The notes: a model not told the origin generated them from the sequence alone. Numbered from the stretch's first letter, positions 8,641 through 17,453 are shown. The stretch is DNA of 64,000 bases from an uncultured Candidatus Melainabacteria bacterium (GCA_934754515.1 CAKVIG010000003.1:62001-126000), one strand, 5' to 3'. Translations and numbers: made by a program.

Positions 8641-8767
8641 AAATACCTTCAACTTGTAGGAACACTTAATAACTTGGAAGTGAAGTGAAAAATCTTTTTA
8701 TCGCAACAAAAGAGAAAGAAAAGAACTTTTTATAAAAAACTATAAAAATAATAAAAAGAAATTATTT

Positions 8768-8791
8768 TGTAACGCTTATAGGCGTTTACAA
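8768..8791 (-). terminator. Hairpin after the glycosyltransferase
   Basis: Imperfect inverted repeat TTTGTAAC...GTTTACAAA with a short loop immediately past the minus-strand stop; weak T tail. Confidence 0.45.
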
Positions 8792-8792
8792 A

Positions 8793-9722
8793 TTAAAAAT
8801 TAACCCTTTCTTGTTCAATAACAAGAGGTTTCTTCTCTGCAAACCTGCAAAGCATAATCAAATACTCACCAATCATTCCAACGCTCAAAATTTGTATAAA
8901 CATTAAAAGATACAAAGAAAGCATTTTTTTAGGAATAATGAAATTTATATATCCGACATAACAAACTAAGCTTAAAACTACTAAGGCCAGTGTTATTAAC
9001 GTACCAAAAAATCCAATCATTGTTATAAAATGAATAGGAACTTTTGTTGTGCGCGTAAGCCCCAGCATGCCATTATCCCATAAGGTAAACAAATTTTGCT
9101 TATCAACACCGTTTTTTCTTTCAGGTTGGTCAAAGTCTATAATCTTCATTCTATAGCCCAAATCTAAAACAGCACCCCTAAAATACGGATATGGGTCATC
9201 AACTTCTTTAATTTTTTCAATTACTTTTTTGTCGTACAGTCCAAAACCTTTATAATTGTAAACAAGTTTAGTACCTTCATCTTTTAATTTATCAAGCGCA
9301 TAATAATAAAACTTCCTCAAAACATCAAAGAATTTGAATTTTTGACTGTCATATTTTCGTGCAATTACAACTTCGCACCCTTTTTCCCAGTTTTCTATAA
9401 AATCATAAATAAGCTCAGGCGGGTCTTGTAAATCTGATGCCAAATAGATTATTGCATCACCCGTAGCCTGACAAATTGCATAATATGGCGATTTTATGCT
9501 ACCAAAATTTCTTGAATTTAGAATTAATTTAACATTTTTATCTTCATTTGCAATCTTGCGCAACTCATCTTGAGTAAAGTCCGTAGACGCATTATCAATA
9601 AAAATAATCTCAAAATTATATCTTGAATTCAATTTTTCGATAATATCTTTAAGCTTTTTATAAAGCAAAGAAATATTATCTTCTTCATTAAAACATGATG
9701 TTACAATACTAATCTTTTTCAT
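8793..9722 (-). CDS. GT2 glycosyltransferase, GtrB/DPM1-like
   Basis: Membrane-bound family-2 glycosyltransferase expected to move a sugar from a nucleotide donor to a polyprenyl phosphate. The GT-A domain covers residues about 3-225 with ISIVTSCFNEEDNI at the donor site and YLASDLQDPPELI containing the DxD-type metal site. Two C-terminal transmembrane helices (about 228-258 and 268-290) anchor it, as in bactoprenol glucosyltransferases. ATG at 9722 is preferred over a GTG two codons upstream; neither has a clear ribosome binding site. Last gene of the minus-strand run from grpE, with a hairpin after it. The exact sugar is unknown. Confidence 0.87.
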   Translation of the reverse strand: MKKISIVTSCFNEEDNISLLYKKLKDIIEKLNSRYNFEIIFIDNASTDFTQDELRKIANEDKNVKLILNSRNFGSIKSPYYAICQATGDAIIYLASDLQDPPELIYDFIENWEKGCEVVIARKYDSQKFKFFDVLRKFYYYALDKLKDEGTKLVYNYKGFGLYDKKVIEKIKEVDDPYPYFRGAVLDLGYRMKIIDFDQPERKNGVDKQNLFTLWDNGMLGLTRTTKVPIHFITMIGFFGTLITLALVVLSLVCYVGYINFIIPKKMLSLYLLMFIQILSVGMIGEYLIMLCRFAEKKPLVIEQERVNF

Positions 9723-9768
9723 AGACACATATTAGCATAGATTTGAAAAAAGCAAAAGATGTAAATTT

Positions 9769-10335
9769 TTACCCTCTATAAGCAACCAAAATTCCACCAG
9801 GAACTTCTAAAATTTCGTATTGAAATTCATCATCCGCATCAACTGCATCAATAAAATCTTGAACTTTTGCTGCATGCGAAATTATATTATCCGCTACAAT
9901 CAATGCCTTTGGAGTCAAATGCGGTTTAATCATCTCAAAATACTTAACATATTCTCTTTTACAAGCATCAATAAAAACAAAATCAAACTTTTCATTTTCA
10001 TCAAAAGAAGCCAATACTTCACACGCAGAGCCTTGGATTGGTCTAACTACATCATCAACTCCACAAATCTTAAAGTTTTCTTTTGCGATACTTTGGCGTT
10101 TTTCATAAAATTCAATAGTCGTAAGTTTTCCGCCGGTTTGTTTTAGAGCTTTTGCAAGCCAAATTCCTGAATATCCGTTCGAAGTTCCGATTTCCAATGC
10201 GTTTTGTACATTCATCATTTTGATAAAACTGTTCATCAAAACGCCTGTTTTTCTAGGCACATTCCAAAAATCTTTTTGTGTCTTTTCTAATTCAGCCAAA
10301 ACGCCGGCTGTAACTTCGTCCATTACTATATCCAT
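9769..10335 (-). CDS. Class I SAM-dependent O-methyltransferase (COG4122 type)
   Basis: 188 residues, cytoplasmic. The SAM-binding motif I reads ALEIGTSNGYSGIWLAKAL (about 46-64); GKLTTIEFYEKR gives the acidic residue after strand 2; KFDFVFIDACKREYVKYF (about 119-136) is the metal/substrate motif of catechol-type O-methyltransferases; ALIVADNIISH follows. Slightly shorter than the usual 210-220 residues. AGAGG precedes the ATG. Nine bases separate it from the beta-propeller gene upstream, so they form an operon. Substrate unknown. Confidence 0.88.
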   Translation of the reverse strand: MDIVMDEVTAGVLAELEKTQKDFWNVPRKTGVLMNSFIKMMNVQNALEIGTSNGYSGIWLAKALKQTGGKLTTIEFYEKRQSIAKENFKICGVDDVVRPIQGSACEVLASFDENEKFDFVFIDACKREYVKYFEMIKPHLTPKALIVADNIISHAAKVQDFIDAVDADDEFQYEILEVPGGILVAYRG

Positions 10336-10344
10336 ATTTTGCCT

Positions 10345-11784
10345 CTAATCAAATAAATTAACTTTGTTTGTAATAACAACATCCTTAATCGGAACATTCA
10401 AAGCATAAGTCTTGAGAACTCTACCTTTTGCCAAATCAAAAATTGTGTATTTATTACTCTTTAAATCCGTAATAACCGCCAAATTGGTATTGTCGATTCT
10501 GTGGAAACCTGATGAGAAACCATCTGTTCCAACTGCAATATTACCTGTTGGTGTGTCATTATCGGTATTCAATTTTTGAATAACATTGTTTTGCGCGCCA
10601 AGAACGTATAAAGTCTTACCTTCCAACAGCATTGAGAGCGGTTTATTTACGGTTGTAAATTCGTTAATCAAGCCCAATGTTGAATAATCAATAACCGCAA
10701 CTCTGCTTTTTGTTCTGCTTGCCAAGAACAACTTATTATTTGTGAAAACTAAATCTGAAACATTCGGGAATTGACCAATGTCTTTCAGTTCATAATCTTT
10801 CTTAAGCTCAATCGCCCAAATTTCGTTCTTCAATTTATCTACATAAAATAATTTGTCTTCATACAATCTTAGTTTTTCGCAATATCCGTTGATTTTAATT
10901 TTTTGTGTCAAAGACATTGTGTTTAAATCAATTACAAAGATTGTTGATGCAATCGGTGAAGTAACGTAAGCCTTTTTGTTTGCTTCATCTATTAAAATTT
11001 CTTCAGGATTAGATGACAAGTTAACTTGTTTGATAAATCTTGAATCCGCGATAGAAATAATATCAACAAAAGGTCTGTCATAAGTTGTTACAAGCAAAAA
11101 TTTGCCATTATTTACAGGCTTAATATCAATCGGGATTGATTTTTGTGCCAAAGAATAACTTGGAACTGCCTTTGCCGGTTCTACAACCTGAATATTTTTA
11201 GAATAGTTTGTAGTGACAAAAAGAACTTTGTCTTTGAGTTGAGAAATAAGCGTTTGCGCTATTTCTGGTTCTGTTTCGGACAAAAAGTCTTCATAAGAAT
11301 CTTTGTTTTCAACCTTAATTACGTCTTCGTTTTTTGTATCAATTTTTAGGTTACCGATAATACCTTTAATATTTTCAGGAATAATCAAACCGCTTGGAAC
11401 TAACATGTCTTGAGGAAGCAAACCTGTTCTGACTTGCAGTGGCGGATTTACCATGTGTAAAACAGTCCTATGACCTTCGCCGTCAGATAAAACTTTTAAA
11501 AGCACAAAGTCATTATTAAAAATAATAACGTCTGGTTCTTGTTTTAAGTCCTGATTGGCAGGATAAGTTTCTTTTATTTTAAGAGTCTTTATATCAGAGA
11601 ACAAAGACGGATACAACGGCAAATAAACAGTATTATCGGGCAAAATAATCACGCCGTCAAAACGAATATCTGTCTGCGGAATTTTTGACATTATATAATC
11701 TTTTACTTCAGTAGGAATTTTTGCAGCAAATACATTTGTACAGCCTATCAAAAGAACTCCTAATATTAACAATAACTTCCGCAT
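10345..11784 (-). CDS. YncE-like beta-propeller lipoprotein
   Basis: 479 residues. Signal peptide MRKLLLILGVLLIGC with a canonical lipobox LIGC at 12-15, so probably lipid-anchored in the envelope; a type I site after VFA is the alternative. The N-terminal ~200 residues are unassigned; from about 205 to the end there are repeated four-strand blades with Asn/Asp-rich turns (GKFLLVTTYDRPFVDIISI, KKAYVTSPIASTIFVIDLNTMSL, NKLFLASRTKSRVAVIDYSTLG), typical of YVTN/YncE propellers. Such proteins bind ligands or act as scaffolds. It lies between dnaJ and the methyltransferase. Confidence 0.78.
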   Translation of the reverse strand: MRKLLLILGVLLIGCTNVFAAKIPTEVKDYIMSKIPQTDIRFDGVIILPDNTVYLPLYPSLFSDIKTLKIKETYPANQDLKQEPDVIIFNNDFVLLKVLSDGEGHRTVLHMVNPPLQVRTGLLPQDMLVPSGLIIPENIKGIIGNLKIDTKNEDVIKVENKDSYEDFLSETEPEIAQTLISQLKDKVLFVTTNYSKNIQVVEPAKAVPSYSLAQKSIPIDIKPVNNGKFLLVTTYDRPFVDIISIADSRFIKQVNLSSNPEEILIDEANKKAYVTSPIASTIFVIDLNTMSLTQKIKINGYCEKLRLYEDKLFYVDKLKNEIWAIELKKDYELKDIGQFPNVSDLVFTNNKLFLASRTKSRVAVIDYSTLGLINEFTTVNKPLSMLLEGKTLYVLGAQNNVIQKLNTDNDTPTGNIAVGTDGFSSGFHRIDNTNLAVITDLKSNKYTIFDLAKGRVLKTYALNVPIKDVVITNKVNLFD

Positions 11785-11846
11785 CTAAATCTCTCCAATT
11801 GTCCCTCTTTTAGATTTTACCATAAGAAAGATATTGTAACAATGAT

Positions 11847-12977
11847 TTATTTAAATACACCCTTCAAACGTTCTTTCATAGAGTCTTTTTCTCTAGCCTT
11901 ACGTCCCATTTGTATTTCATAAAGCTTTTGATAAAGAGCTTTTTCTTCATTTGAAATATGTGTTGGAGTTTTAATTCCAATTACAACTACATGTTCACCG
12001 CGGACAGAAGGTTTTGATAAGTTAGGAACACCTGCACCTCTCAATTTAACAACTTCACCGTGTTGAATACCCGCAGGAATAGAAACTTGACGTTCGCCAT
12101 CCAATGTTTTTATTGTAACAGTATCACCTAAAACTGCCTGAGCAGGTGTTATATCCAATTTTGTAAACACATTTGCGCCATCACGTTTAAAATATGTTGA
12201 AGGCTTAACGTGAATAACTACGTACAAATCACCTGCAATTCCACCGTTAATACCTGCGTCACCTTCATGAGAAAGTCGCATTTTTGAGCCATTATCAACG
12301 CCGGCAGGAATTTTCAATTCGATTTTCTTTTCTACAGTTTTTCTGCCTTCTCCGTGACAATCAGGACAAGGATCGGAAATCACTGTTCCTTTGCCATGAC
12401 AATGAGGACAAGTTACAACTTGTGTGAAATGACCAAGTACGGTTCTTGTAGTTTGTTGAACCCTTCCAGAGCCTCCGCAAGTAGAACAAGTTGTCGGTTT
12501 AGCACCTTCTTTTGCGCCTGTTCCGTTACAAGTCTTGCAAGATTCTAAGTGATCAATTTTGATTTCTTTAGTTAAACCAAAAACAGCTTCTTCAAATTCT
12601 AATTCTATATCAAGTCTTAAATCATCGCCGCGTTGAGGAGCGTTCGGGTCTTGACGTCTTCCGCCGCCGAAACCGAAACCGCCGCCAAAGAATGAATTAA
12701 ACACTTCGTCCAAATCTCCAAAACCACCTGCAAATGGACCTTGAGAATTGAAACCTGCATTTTTCAAACCGTCTTCGCCAAATCTGTCGTAAGTTGCACG
12801 CTTCTCATCGTCCATAAGAGTTTCATAAGCTTTTCCCAACTCTTTAAATTTAGCTTCGGCTTCAGGAGCTTTGTTTACGTCCGGATGCCATTTGCGTGCC
12901 ATTTTTCTAAATGCTGATTTAATTTCGTCTTTGCTAGCGTTTTTTTCTACGCCTAATATCTCATAGTAATCACTCAT
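11847..12977 (-). CDS. dnaJ: Chaperone DnaJ (Hsp40)
   Basis: Type I J-protein co-chaperone of DnaK, 376 residues. J domain at 1-70 with HPD at 31-33; Gly/Phe-rich linker about 75-115; four zinc-binding CxxCxGxG repeats (CKTCNGTG, CSTCGGSG, CPHCHGKG, CPDCHGEG) at about 147-212; C-terminal substrate domains thereafter. All key residues are intact. grpE lies upstream on the same strand, but dnaK is not adjacent and a 92-bp palindromic repeat separates the two. No CIRCE element was seen. Confidence 0.97.
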   Translation of the reverse strand: MSDYYEILGVEKNASKDEIKSAFRKMARKWHPDVNKAPEAEAKFKELGKAYETLMDDEKRATYDRFGEDGLKNAGFNSQGPFAGGFGDLDEVFNSFFGGGFGFGGGRRQDPNAPQRGDDLRLDIELEFEEAVFGLTKEIKIDHLESCKTCNGTGAKEGAKPTTCSTCGGSGRVQQTTRTVLGHFTQVVTCPHCHGKGTVISDPCPDCHGEGRKTVEKKIELKIPAGVDNGSKMRLSHEGDAGINGGIAGDLYVVIHVKPSTYFKRDGANVFTKLDITPAQAVLGDTVTIKTLDGERQVSIPAGIQHGEVVKLRGAGVPNLSKPSVRGEHVVVIGIKTPTHISNEEKALYQKLYEIQMGRKAREKDSMKERLKGVFK

Positions 12978-13009
12978 AGCTATTTTTATATTCCCTTTAT
13001 TCTCTAACA

Positions 13010-13101
13010 GATTGCTTCGTCGCTAATCACTCCTCGCAATGACTTGGCGTCACAAATCAAGCTTGTTGTCATTGTGAGGCGCGTAAGTGCCGTGGCAATC
13101 C
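13010..13101. repeat. 92-bp MITE-like TCATTGCGAGG element, copy 1
   Basis: The arms GATTGCTTCGTCGC...CCTCGCAATGAC (13010-13043) and GTCATTGTGAGG...GTGGCAATCC (13068-13101) are imperfect inverted copies around a 24-base centre. The same element type is at 61523-61624. It sits between grpE and dnaJ. Confidence 0.75.
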
Positions 13102-13108
13102 ATTTAAT

Positions 13109-13708
13109 TTATCCTTCTGTCGCAACATTAACCAATGTTGGTCTAAGGACTTTGTCACCTAATTTATATCCCTTTTGCAATTCTGCGATAATCGTATGTT
13201 CAGGATGTTCCGTACTTGGAGTTTGCATTACAGCTTCATGGAAATTAGGGTCGAAAGTTTCGCCTTCTGCCTTAATTGGTTCTAAACCAGCTTTTGTCAA
13301 AACATCCGTGAAGTTTTTGTATGCCAAATTGTAGCATTCTTTTACTTTTTCGCAGTCTTCAACCGTTTCAATGGCTTTAAGTCCGCGCTCAAAGTTATCA
13401 AGCACTTCAATCATTTTCTTTAAAGTGCTTTCTGCACCGTATTTTAGAAGTGCTTCTTTTTCTTGTTCCTGACGTTTTCTGTAATTATCAAAATCAGCAG
13501 CAAGTCTTATGTATTGATTGTTTAATGTATCATATTTTTCTTGAAGTGGATTAACTTCCTCTTTTTTTGCTTCTTCAACACTTTCTGAATTTTCTAATTT
13601 TTCTTCATTTTCTGTTTCTGCATTTTCATCAGCAATTTTTTCTTCGTCAATTTTAACTTCTTCTTTTAGATTTTCTTCATTTTTATCAGAACTAAATGGA
13701 TTTTTCAT
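13109..13708 (-). CDS. grpE: Nucleotide exchange factor GrpE
   Basis: 199 residues. A very acidic N-terminal tail (about 1-50) leads to the long dimerising helix (PLQEKYDTLNNQYIRLAADFDNYRKRQ) and the C-terminal beta domain with FDPNFHEAVM and GYKLGDKVLRPTLVNVA, the classic GrpE signature. It exchanges ADP on DnaK. GGGGAGA precedes the ATG. First gene of the grpE-dnaJ run. Confidence 0.95.
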   Translation of the reverse strand: MKNPFSSDKNEENLKEEVKIDEEKIADENAETENEEKLENSESVEEAKKEEVNPLQEKYDTLNNQYIRLAADFDNYRKRQEQEKEALLKYGAESTLKKMIEVLDNFERGLKAIETVEDCEKVKECYNLAYKNFTDVLTKAGLEPIKAEGETFDPNFHEAVMQTPSTEHPEHTIIAELQKGYKLGDKVLRPTLVNVATEG

Positions 13709-13873
13709 AATGATATTCTCCCCTACAATTATTATATACGATAATTATAAGGTATCAAATCGGTTTAGAGGATAAAGTTTATTATTTTTTAATATTTCAT
13801 TCAAATATGAAGCGAATTTTTAGAAAAGCTGCATTTTTGTTGCCTGTAATAACACAAAACTTAAAATATAAAT

Positions 13874-14482
13874 CTACATAGAAAGACATGTTAAAGCTTT
13901 TCTTAAAACTTCTTCCGAATTTGCAGCATCTTCTATTGTCGGCATGACTTTTTTAAGAGCATCTTCAATTTCTTTATCTTCATAGCCCAAAGACAGAAGA
14001 ACTGCTTGTGTATCGTCAATTGCCTGTGTTTTAGGCATATTCGTAGAACTTCTTGGAAGCTCTGTTTTTATTAATCGGTCTTTTAGTTCTAAAATTATTT
14101 TTTGTGCTAATTTGGGACCAACGCCTTTTGCCCTCGTTAACTCTTTAAAATTGCCATCAATTACCAGTGAAATTAAATCGCACGCATCAAATTCGTTAAG
14201 CAGTGCGATTGCCATTTTTGCCCCTACACCTGATACAGAGAGTAAGATTTGAAAAATATCGCGAGTTTCTTTATTTGTAAATCCGTACAAAGTCATGGCA
14301 TCTTCCCTATGAGTAAGAAGTACGTAGATTTTTTGAGTATTGCTTTCATCAACAGCTACTTGCATGAAGTCATGTTCAGTAATCTCTAATAAATATCCTG
14401 TCCCTTGAACCTCTATAGTAATAAAAGTACCTTTTGACGTGTGCTTTTTATCTGTTATCAAACCTCTAAAATAATCAAACAT
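13874..14482 (-). CDS. ruvA: Holliday junction DNA helicase subunit RuvA
   Basis: 202 residues. Start chosen at MFDYFRGLI, with GAGGAGA before it; the ten-residue upstream extension is discarded. OB-fold domain I (1-63), tandem helix-hairpin-helix domain II (SVSGVGAKMAIALL and AKGVGPKLAQKIILELKDRL, about 70-140) and a short C-terminal domain III (about 155-202, LLSLGYEDKEIEDAL) that contacts RuvB. Tetrameric RuvA binds four-way junctions in recombination repair. No ruvB or ruvC is nearby. Confidence 0.96.
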   Translation of the reverse strand: MFDYFRGLITDKKHTSKGTFITIEVQGTGYLLEITEHDFMQVAVDESNTQKIYVLLTHREDAMTLYGFTNKETRDIFQILLSVSGVGAKMAIALLNEFDACDLISLVIDGNFKELTRAKGVGPKLAQKIILELKDRLIKTELPRSSTNMPKTQAIDDTQAVLLSLGYEDKEIEDALKKVMPTIEDAANSEEVLRKALTCLSM

Positions 14483-14584
14483 CTTTATTCTCCTCAAGTT
14501 CCCTCTTGCCAAATAAAAACACAGACAAGATATCAGTTATTATATATCAAAAGCTATCTTAAATAAAAATTTTTATTTACCCTC

Positions 14585-14613
14585 TTTACAATAAATTTTG
14601 TTTAATGTAAAAT
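14585..14613 (+). promoter_or_regulatory. Promoter of tRNA-Ser
   Basis: TTTACA (14585-14590), 17-base spacer, TAAAAT (14608-14613), about 26 bases before the tRNA 5' end. Confidence 0.65.
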
Positions 14614-14639
14614 TAGTAAGTAACCAATTGAATACCTTT

Positions 14640-14729
14640 GGAGGAGTGCCAGAGCGGTTGATTGGAGCGGTCTTGAAAACCGTCGTACGTGCGAGCGTAC
14701 CGTGGGTTCGAATCCCACCTCCTCCTCCA
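14640..14729 (+). tRNA. tRNA-Ser (anticodon UGA)
   Basis: 90 bases. The acceptor stem GGAGGAG pairs with CTCCTCC; anticodon loop CTTGAAA in the stem CGGT/ACCG gives anticodon TGA; long variable arm (GTACGTGCGAGCGTAC) as in class II tRNA; T arm GTGGG-TTCGAAT-CCCAC; CCA is encoded. Position 73 reads U rather than the usual G of bacterial tRNA-Ser. The 3' part (14706 on) is one copy of the 27-bp direct repeat bounding the integrated element; the integrated copy leaves the tRNA intact. Confidence 0.95.
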
Positions 14730-14732
14730 TTT
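14706..14732 (+). repeat. attL: 27-bp direct repeat in the tRNA-Ser 3' end
   Basis: From GTTCGAATCCCACC through the CCA end plus TTT, identical to 26951-26977. This is the expected crossover region of a tyrosine integrase using a tRNA gene. Confidence 0.92.
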
Positions 14733-14734
14733 AG

Positions 14735-14759
14735 AAAGAGCCTGAAAAGGCTCTTTTTT
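14735..14759 (+). terminator. Terminator after tRNA-Ser, supplied by the element
   Basis: AAAGAGCC / GGCTCTTT stem with a 6-base loop and T tail, starting three bases inside the element. It replaces the ancestral terminator now stranded at 26979. Confidence 0.8.
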
Positions 14760-14813
14760 AGTGCGTTTTCAGAGCTTTAAAACTTTAAAAAACAGCTCAA
14801 TTTAGTCCCAAAA

Positions 14814-14830
14814 GGGACTAAAAAGGGACT
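14814..14830 (+). repeat. 17-bp end repeat GGGACTAAAAAGGGACT, left copy
   Basis: Tandem GGGACT units 11 bases apart, preceded by an inverted AGTCCC that makes AGTCCCAAAAGGGACT a palindrome. The identical 17 bases lie at 26817-26833 inside the right end. Probably arm-type binding sites for integrase or Xis. The rest of 14760-15106 shows only AT-rich non-coding sequence with loose GGTAAATC repeats. Confidence 0.65.
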
Positions 14831-15106
14831 GGTGAAAAATTTTGTTGATTTTAGAGTGTTTTAGCATTTGACCTGAATGCAACATTTTATATCGGTTTCT
14901 GCGGTAAATCCGGTCAATCCCAAGTAAGACATAGATTTTAGAGATATTGTCAATGGTAATTGTGGTAAATCTAAGTTATTTGTTAGTTTTGGGTAGGTTA
15001 TAGGTCTTAAACTCTCTGATAGATATCGAAACGATGAATTTGGAAGCGGGTTTTTGAAAAGCAATTTATAATAAGTTTGTGAATAAACAAAGAAAGGAAC
15101 AAACTT

Positions 15107-15511
15107 ATGAAATGGCTAGGAATTGCATTAGTAATCTACATTTTTGTAAATGGCTTTATGAATGAAATCAGAGGTCGAATAGGAAGTTATAACTCTGATA
15201 ACAATTATTATGACGATTACAATGATGAGTACGAAGAAAATTACTACAATAATGAAAATGATATGTGGGCAAATTCTGCACCTGCTCAAAATAACGTGGA
15301 TTATAGCAGTCCAAAATTTGATACAAGTTTCATTTCTCACGATAAACCACCTGAATATCACCACAAAGACACTTATGAGTATAAAATGTTGGTTCGTGTT
15401 AGAGGTAGCAGATATGCAAGGCAGGAAGAAATAGTTGTAGAAGCTCACAATAGAGCCGAAGCTAAGCAAAAAGCTATAAATATGGGTTATGACATTATTA
15501 GATGTAATTGA
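15107..15511 (+). CDS. Orphan membrane-anchored protein with Tyr/Asn/Asp/Glu-rich linker
   Basis: 134 residues. One N-terminal transmembrane segment (WLGIALVIYIFVNGFM), then a low-complexity acidic linker of Tyr, Asn, Asp and Glu (about 28-55) and a C-terminal domain (about 90-134) with YEYKMLVRVRGSRYARQEEIVVEAHNRAEAKQKA, which reads like a small ferredoxin-like beta-alpha-beta unit. GAAAGGA precedes the ATG. First gene inside attL; the next gene starts about 15 bases past its stop with the same style of ribosome site, so they form an operon. Function unknown. Confidence 0.7.
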   Translation: MKWLGIALVIYIFVNGFMNEIRGRIGSYNSDNNYYDDYNDEYEENYYNNENDMWANSAPAQNNVDYSSPKFDTSFISHDKPPEYHHKDTYEYKMLVRVRGSRYARQEEIVVEAHNRAEAKQKAINMGYDIIRCN

Positions 15512-15525
15512 GAAAGGACAAAATT

Positions 15526-16908
15526 GTGAAAATAACTGATGTGAGTTGTGTACAGTCTCTTAGATTTAGCAATATTATTATAATCGACTGTAACCATGAA
15601 GACATATATAAGAACGAATTTCGACATGAAATTTTTGTTCTTGGTAAAAATAACGAACAAATTGCACATTTTGAAAGTAATCACTGTATTCGAGTTGCCA
15701 ATTTAGATGAAAGTTGCAATTTATTTACCTTTGAAGATGTTGAAACTGAAACAGACCAATTGCAATTATACCGAATAGAAAAAGATAATTCTTATACCTA
15801 CCTGAACACCTATGAAGATATTGAAGAAGGAATTGAAGATGGCTATTTTGCGGTTAAAAGAAATGGTTTATACGGATTTATAAATGCAAATGGTGATGAA
15901 GTTATAAAGCCACAGTATGAGGAATACAGAAGTTTTTTAGATGGTTATGCAATTGTAAGAAAAAATAAAAAGTGGGGCTTAATCGACAAACAAAACAACA
16001 TAATAATTCCATTTAAGTATTCGATATGGAATTTTCCAGCAGGTGGATATGTTGTTATGGAAAATTATAACCATGCTTGCAACTATACAACTGATGTATA
16101 CAATCTTTGCGGTGAAATTGTTTATCAAGTCCCAAATGCATATAGAGATGTATATAATTTAGGCAACGGCTCTTTACTGGTCAGAAATCAAAGTACGGAT
16201 GAGTTTGAAATCGTGGATTTAAATAAAAGCAGAAGTATTTCAAATGCAAAAGAGTTAAATTCAATAAAACAATATTTTCAACCTCAAACATTAATTACCA
16301 TAGGTGGCAGACCTTATGTTGGCAGAAGGAGGTTTTCTTTAGACTTAGCAGAACGCTTTTGTATGGACAATAAAAAATGCTTGTATATATATGATAAGGA
16401 CTGCATAAGAGTTCCATCTTTACTTGCAGGGAACATAGCAACAAGAAAAGGAATGAATGATTTTGGGCAATGTTTATATGGGCTTAAAAGTTTTGGTTTT
16501 ATAGACTACTACATAGACAATTTTAGTATTAATGATATGAAAAAAGCCATTCAGCTCTACAAACCTGATTGTTTATTTATTGATTTAAGAAATTCTAAAA
16601 ACAGGCTAATGCCTGAAACTTTAAAAAAAATTGCAGTAGAAAATAACTTAATAATATTTGTAATAACCAAAACATGCAGAGAGTCATGCAACACAACAAA
16701 TTATTATCCAGAAGTTAAAAATATACAAAATAAAAATCTTCTGAAATATTCGGATGTGGTTTTATTACTCTATCGTGAAGATTACTACAACTGCGAGATT
16801 TCTGATGATAAAAGAAATATTATAGAGATAATTTTGGCAAAACCTGAAAATAATTCAATCAAATTACAATTTAACAGAAAAACTGGAAAAATCAGAACTT
16901 CAAAGTGA
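15526..16908 (+). CDS. WG-repeat protein fused to a DnaB-like ATPase domain with a lost P-loop
   Basis: 460 residues from the GTG at 15526, which has AAAGG eight bases upstream; an upstream TTG overlapping the previous stop is less likely. Residues about 1-95 are unassigned. About 105-180 hold two to three WG-type repeats (GLYGFINANGDEVIKPQYEE, KKWGLIDKQNNIIIPFKYS). From about 253 the order follows the DnaB C-terminal RecA fold: TLITIGGRPYVGRRRFSLDL where DnaB has a Walker A, CLFIDLRN at Walker B, LIIFVITKTCRESCN at the sensor strand, and SDVVLLLYREDYYN then IIEIILAKPEN at the end. The Walker A Lys-Ser/Thr is replaced by Arg-Arg, so ATP hydrolysis is doubtful. Possibly a decoy or regulator of replicative helicase; that is inference. 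Confidence 0.72.
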   Translation: MKITDVSCVQSLRFSNIIIIDCNHEDIYKNEFRHEIFVLGKNNEQIAHFESNHCIRVANLDESCNLFTFEDVETETDQLQLYRIEKDNSYTYLNTYEDIEEGIEDGYFAVKRNGLYGFINANGDEVIKPQYEEYRSFLDGYAIVRKNKKWGLIDKQNNIIIPFKYSIWNFPAGGYVVMENYNHACNYTTDVYNLCGEIVYQVPNAYRDVYNLGNGSLLVRNQSTDEFEIVDLNKSRSISNAKELNSIKQYFQPQTLITIGGRPYVGRRRFSLDLAERFCMDNKKCLYIYDKDCIRVPSLLAGNIATRKGMNDFGQCLYGLKSFGFIDYYIDNFSINDMKKAIQLYKPDCLFIDLRNSKNRLMPETLKKIAVENNLIIFVITKTCRESCNTTNYYPEVKNIQNKNLLKYSDVVLLLYREDYYNCEISDDKRNIIEIILAKPENNSIKLQFNRKTGKIRTSK

Positions 16909-16995
16909 AAATCTTTTTAAAAGGCAGAAGAGAAACAATTATAGCCTAATGAGGGTAAAATACCAAATTCTCAATAGAAAATAATTGGAGATAAA

Positions 16996-17439
16996 ATGTA
17001 TTTAACAAAAGAAGAACTAATTATATTACAAGGTTTGAAAAATAATCAGACTTTTGCAGAAATTAATAAAAATTTAGCTAAGCCGATACGAACTTGCGAC
17101 CCAAGAATTGATTCACTTTGTCAAAAATACGGAGTTACTGATAGGGTAGAACTGGTAAATAAAGCAGATTTAGAAAAAGTAAGCGTTATAGATATTGAAG
17201 GAATACCTTATTGGGAATACGAAAACTCTCAACTTGTACAAAGCATTCCAATCTGCAAAAAATCATTGAAAAATCTTTTAACACTACTTGAACAGGTTAA
17301 AGACGATAAAAAGGAATTCAAATTAATTTATTCTTCTAACAAGCTGAATAAGTTCTTGATTTTAGAAAGAGGAACAGAAAAATTTTATCTATACCGACAA
17401 TGTCCTATTTCTCCTCTTTCCCAACGAAAGCCCAAATAA
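16996..17439 (+). CDS. Small protein with LuxR/GerE-like helix-turn-helix
   Basis: 147 residues. Residues 1-55 (LTKEELIILQGLKNNQTFAE followed by a second helix with RTCDPRIDSLCQKYGV) resemble the four-helix LuxR/GerE DNA-binding unit, including the spacing of the scaffold and recognition helices. The remaining ~90 residues, with short strands and charged helices, are not recognised. TTGGAGA precedes the ATG. It follows the WG/DnaB-like gene by 87 bases and is closed by a strong hairpin at 17454. Probably a DNA-binding regulator; moderate certainty. Confidence 0.6.
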   Translation: MYLTKEELIILQGLKNNQTFAEINKNLAKPIRTCDPRIDSLCQKYGVTDRVELVNKADLEKVSVIDIEGIPYWEYENSQLVQSIPICKKSLKNLLTLLEQVKDDKKEFKLIYSSNKLNKFLILERGTEKFYLYRQCPISPLSQRKPK

Positions 17440-17453
17440 GTGCAATCAACCAA

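Noticed and set aside
8433..8642. A 69-codon plus-strand frame after the 174-residue orphan.
   Set aside because: It is translated palindromic repeat, overlaps the preceding gene's end and has no ribosome site.
13044..13334. A 96-codon plus-strand frame opposite grpE.
   Set aside because: Antisense to grpE and begins inside the TCATTGCGAGG element.
13709..13873. A CIRCE heat-shock operator before grpE.
   Set aside because: No TTAGCACTC/GAGTGCTAA pair; only AT-rich imperfect palindromes.
14861..15064. A 67-codon minus-strand frame near attL.
   Set aside because: No ribosome site, no recognisable features, lies in the non-coding end region of the element.
15128..15469. A hydrophobic 113-codon minus-strand frame.
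   Set aside because: Antisense of the Tyr/Asn/Asp-rich linker; Ile/Val content is a by-product.
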